A stretch of 64,000 nt of DNA from positions 2,452,001 to 2,516,000 of the forward strand of contig CM046294.1 of NCBI GenBank assembly GCA_025267735.1, written 5' to 3'. The stretch's first letter is position 1; each line of letters begins with the position of its first letter. The notes below the pieces were generated by a model. The model ran no database searches. It saw only the letters and a program-made list of their open reading frames with translations, and had not been told where the DNA came from. Made by a program: the position numbers and the translations under genes. Below, piece after piece: positions 63,934-64,000 of the stretch. This DNA comes from Mactra quadrangularis. Its lineage: Eukaryota; Mollusca; Bivalvia; Venerida; Mactridae.

Positions 63934-64000
63934 GTTTAACGCCGTAGCAACACATTATATCGGTCATGTAACGATGGTCAGTCAACCTACTCACTCTTCA
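63934..64000 (-). mobile_element. SINE family A, cut by the window edge
   Basis: GGGTTTAACGCCGTAGCAAC, then CAGTCAACCTACTCACTCTTC: the tail of a reverse-oriented SINE A whose head lies beyond the window. Confidence 0.85.

Overview
This window is eukaryotic nuclear DNA. It is strongly A+T-rich, has short exons in long introns with GT..AG borders, and is packed with short interspersed repeats. The tRNA-derived SINE families (ends such as TTTAACGCCGTAGCAAC), the abundant miniature inverted-repeat elements (MITEs) and the protein content fit a mollusc, most likely a bivalve. That assignment comes from repeat and gene style; no database was searched. No bacterial, viral or CRISPR-like content is visible.

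Layout. (1) 1-916 is a 17/34-bp minisatellite. (2) About 2.7-18.9 kb holds one or two small secreted-protein genes on the + strand. An exon at 2731-2929 has a clear signal peptide and a Met/Arg/Gly-rich mature part. A separate promoter-like site near 12.14 kb, a signal-peptide exon at 17403-17520 and a terminal exon at 18730-18767 make a 51-residue precursor ending in a Trp/Asn-rich tail. (3) 18.9-26.4 kb is repeat-rich intergenic DNA. (4) 26997-37481 on the - strand is a complete ten-exon gene for a TMEM201/SAMP1 (NET5) orthologue, reconstructed here as 688 residues. (5) 37.5-43.3 kb lies between two divergently transcribed genes and holds microsatellites and two ~90-115-bp tandem arrays. (6) 43343-60701 on the + strand is a five-exon ARF-family small GTPase of 257 residues with an altered switch-II motif and an unusual ~80-residue C-terminal tail. 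Its first intron is 12.5 kb. (7) 60.7-64 kb is repeats only.

The two large genes act in different places: TMEM201/SAMP1 in the inner nuclear membrane, and the ARF-like protein presumably as a myristoylated membrane-associated GTPase. Nothing shows a shared pathway; they only share an upstream region.

The most striking repeat content is two families of ultra-short terminal-inverted-repeat elements. One is 57-78 bp, with exact 10-bp target-site duplications at two copies. The other is 77 bp, with exact 9-bp duplications at both full copies. One 77-bp copy lies 101 bp upstream of the TMEM201 start codon. Other clear insertions include three hAT-type MITEs with 8-bp duplications, a PIF/Harbinger-like pair, a probable 740-bp solo LTR, and several nested insertions that give relative ages.
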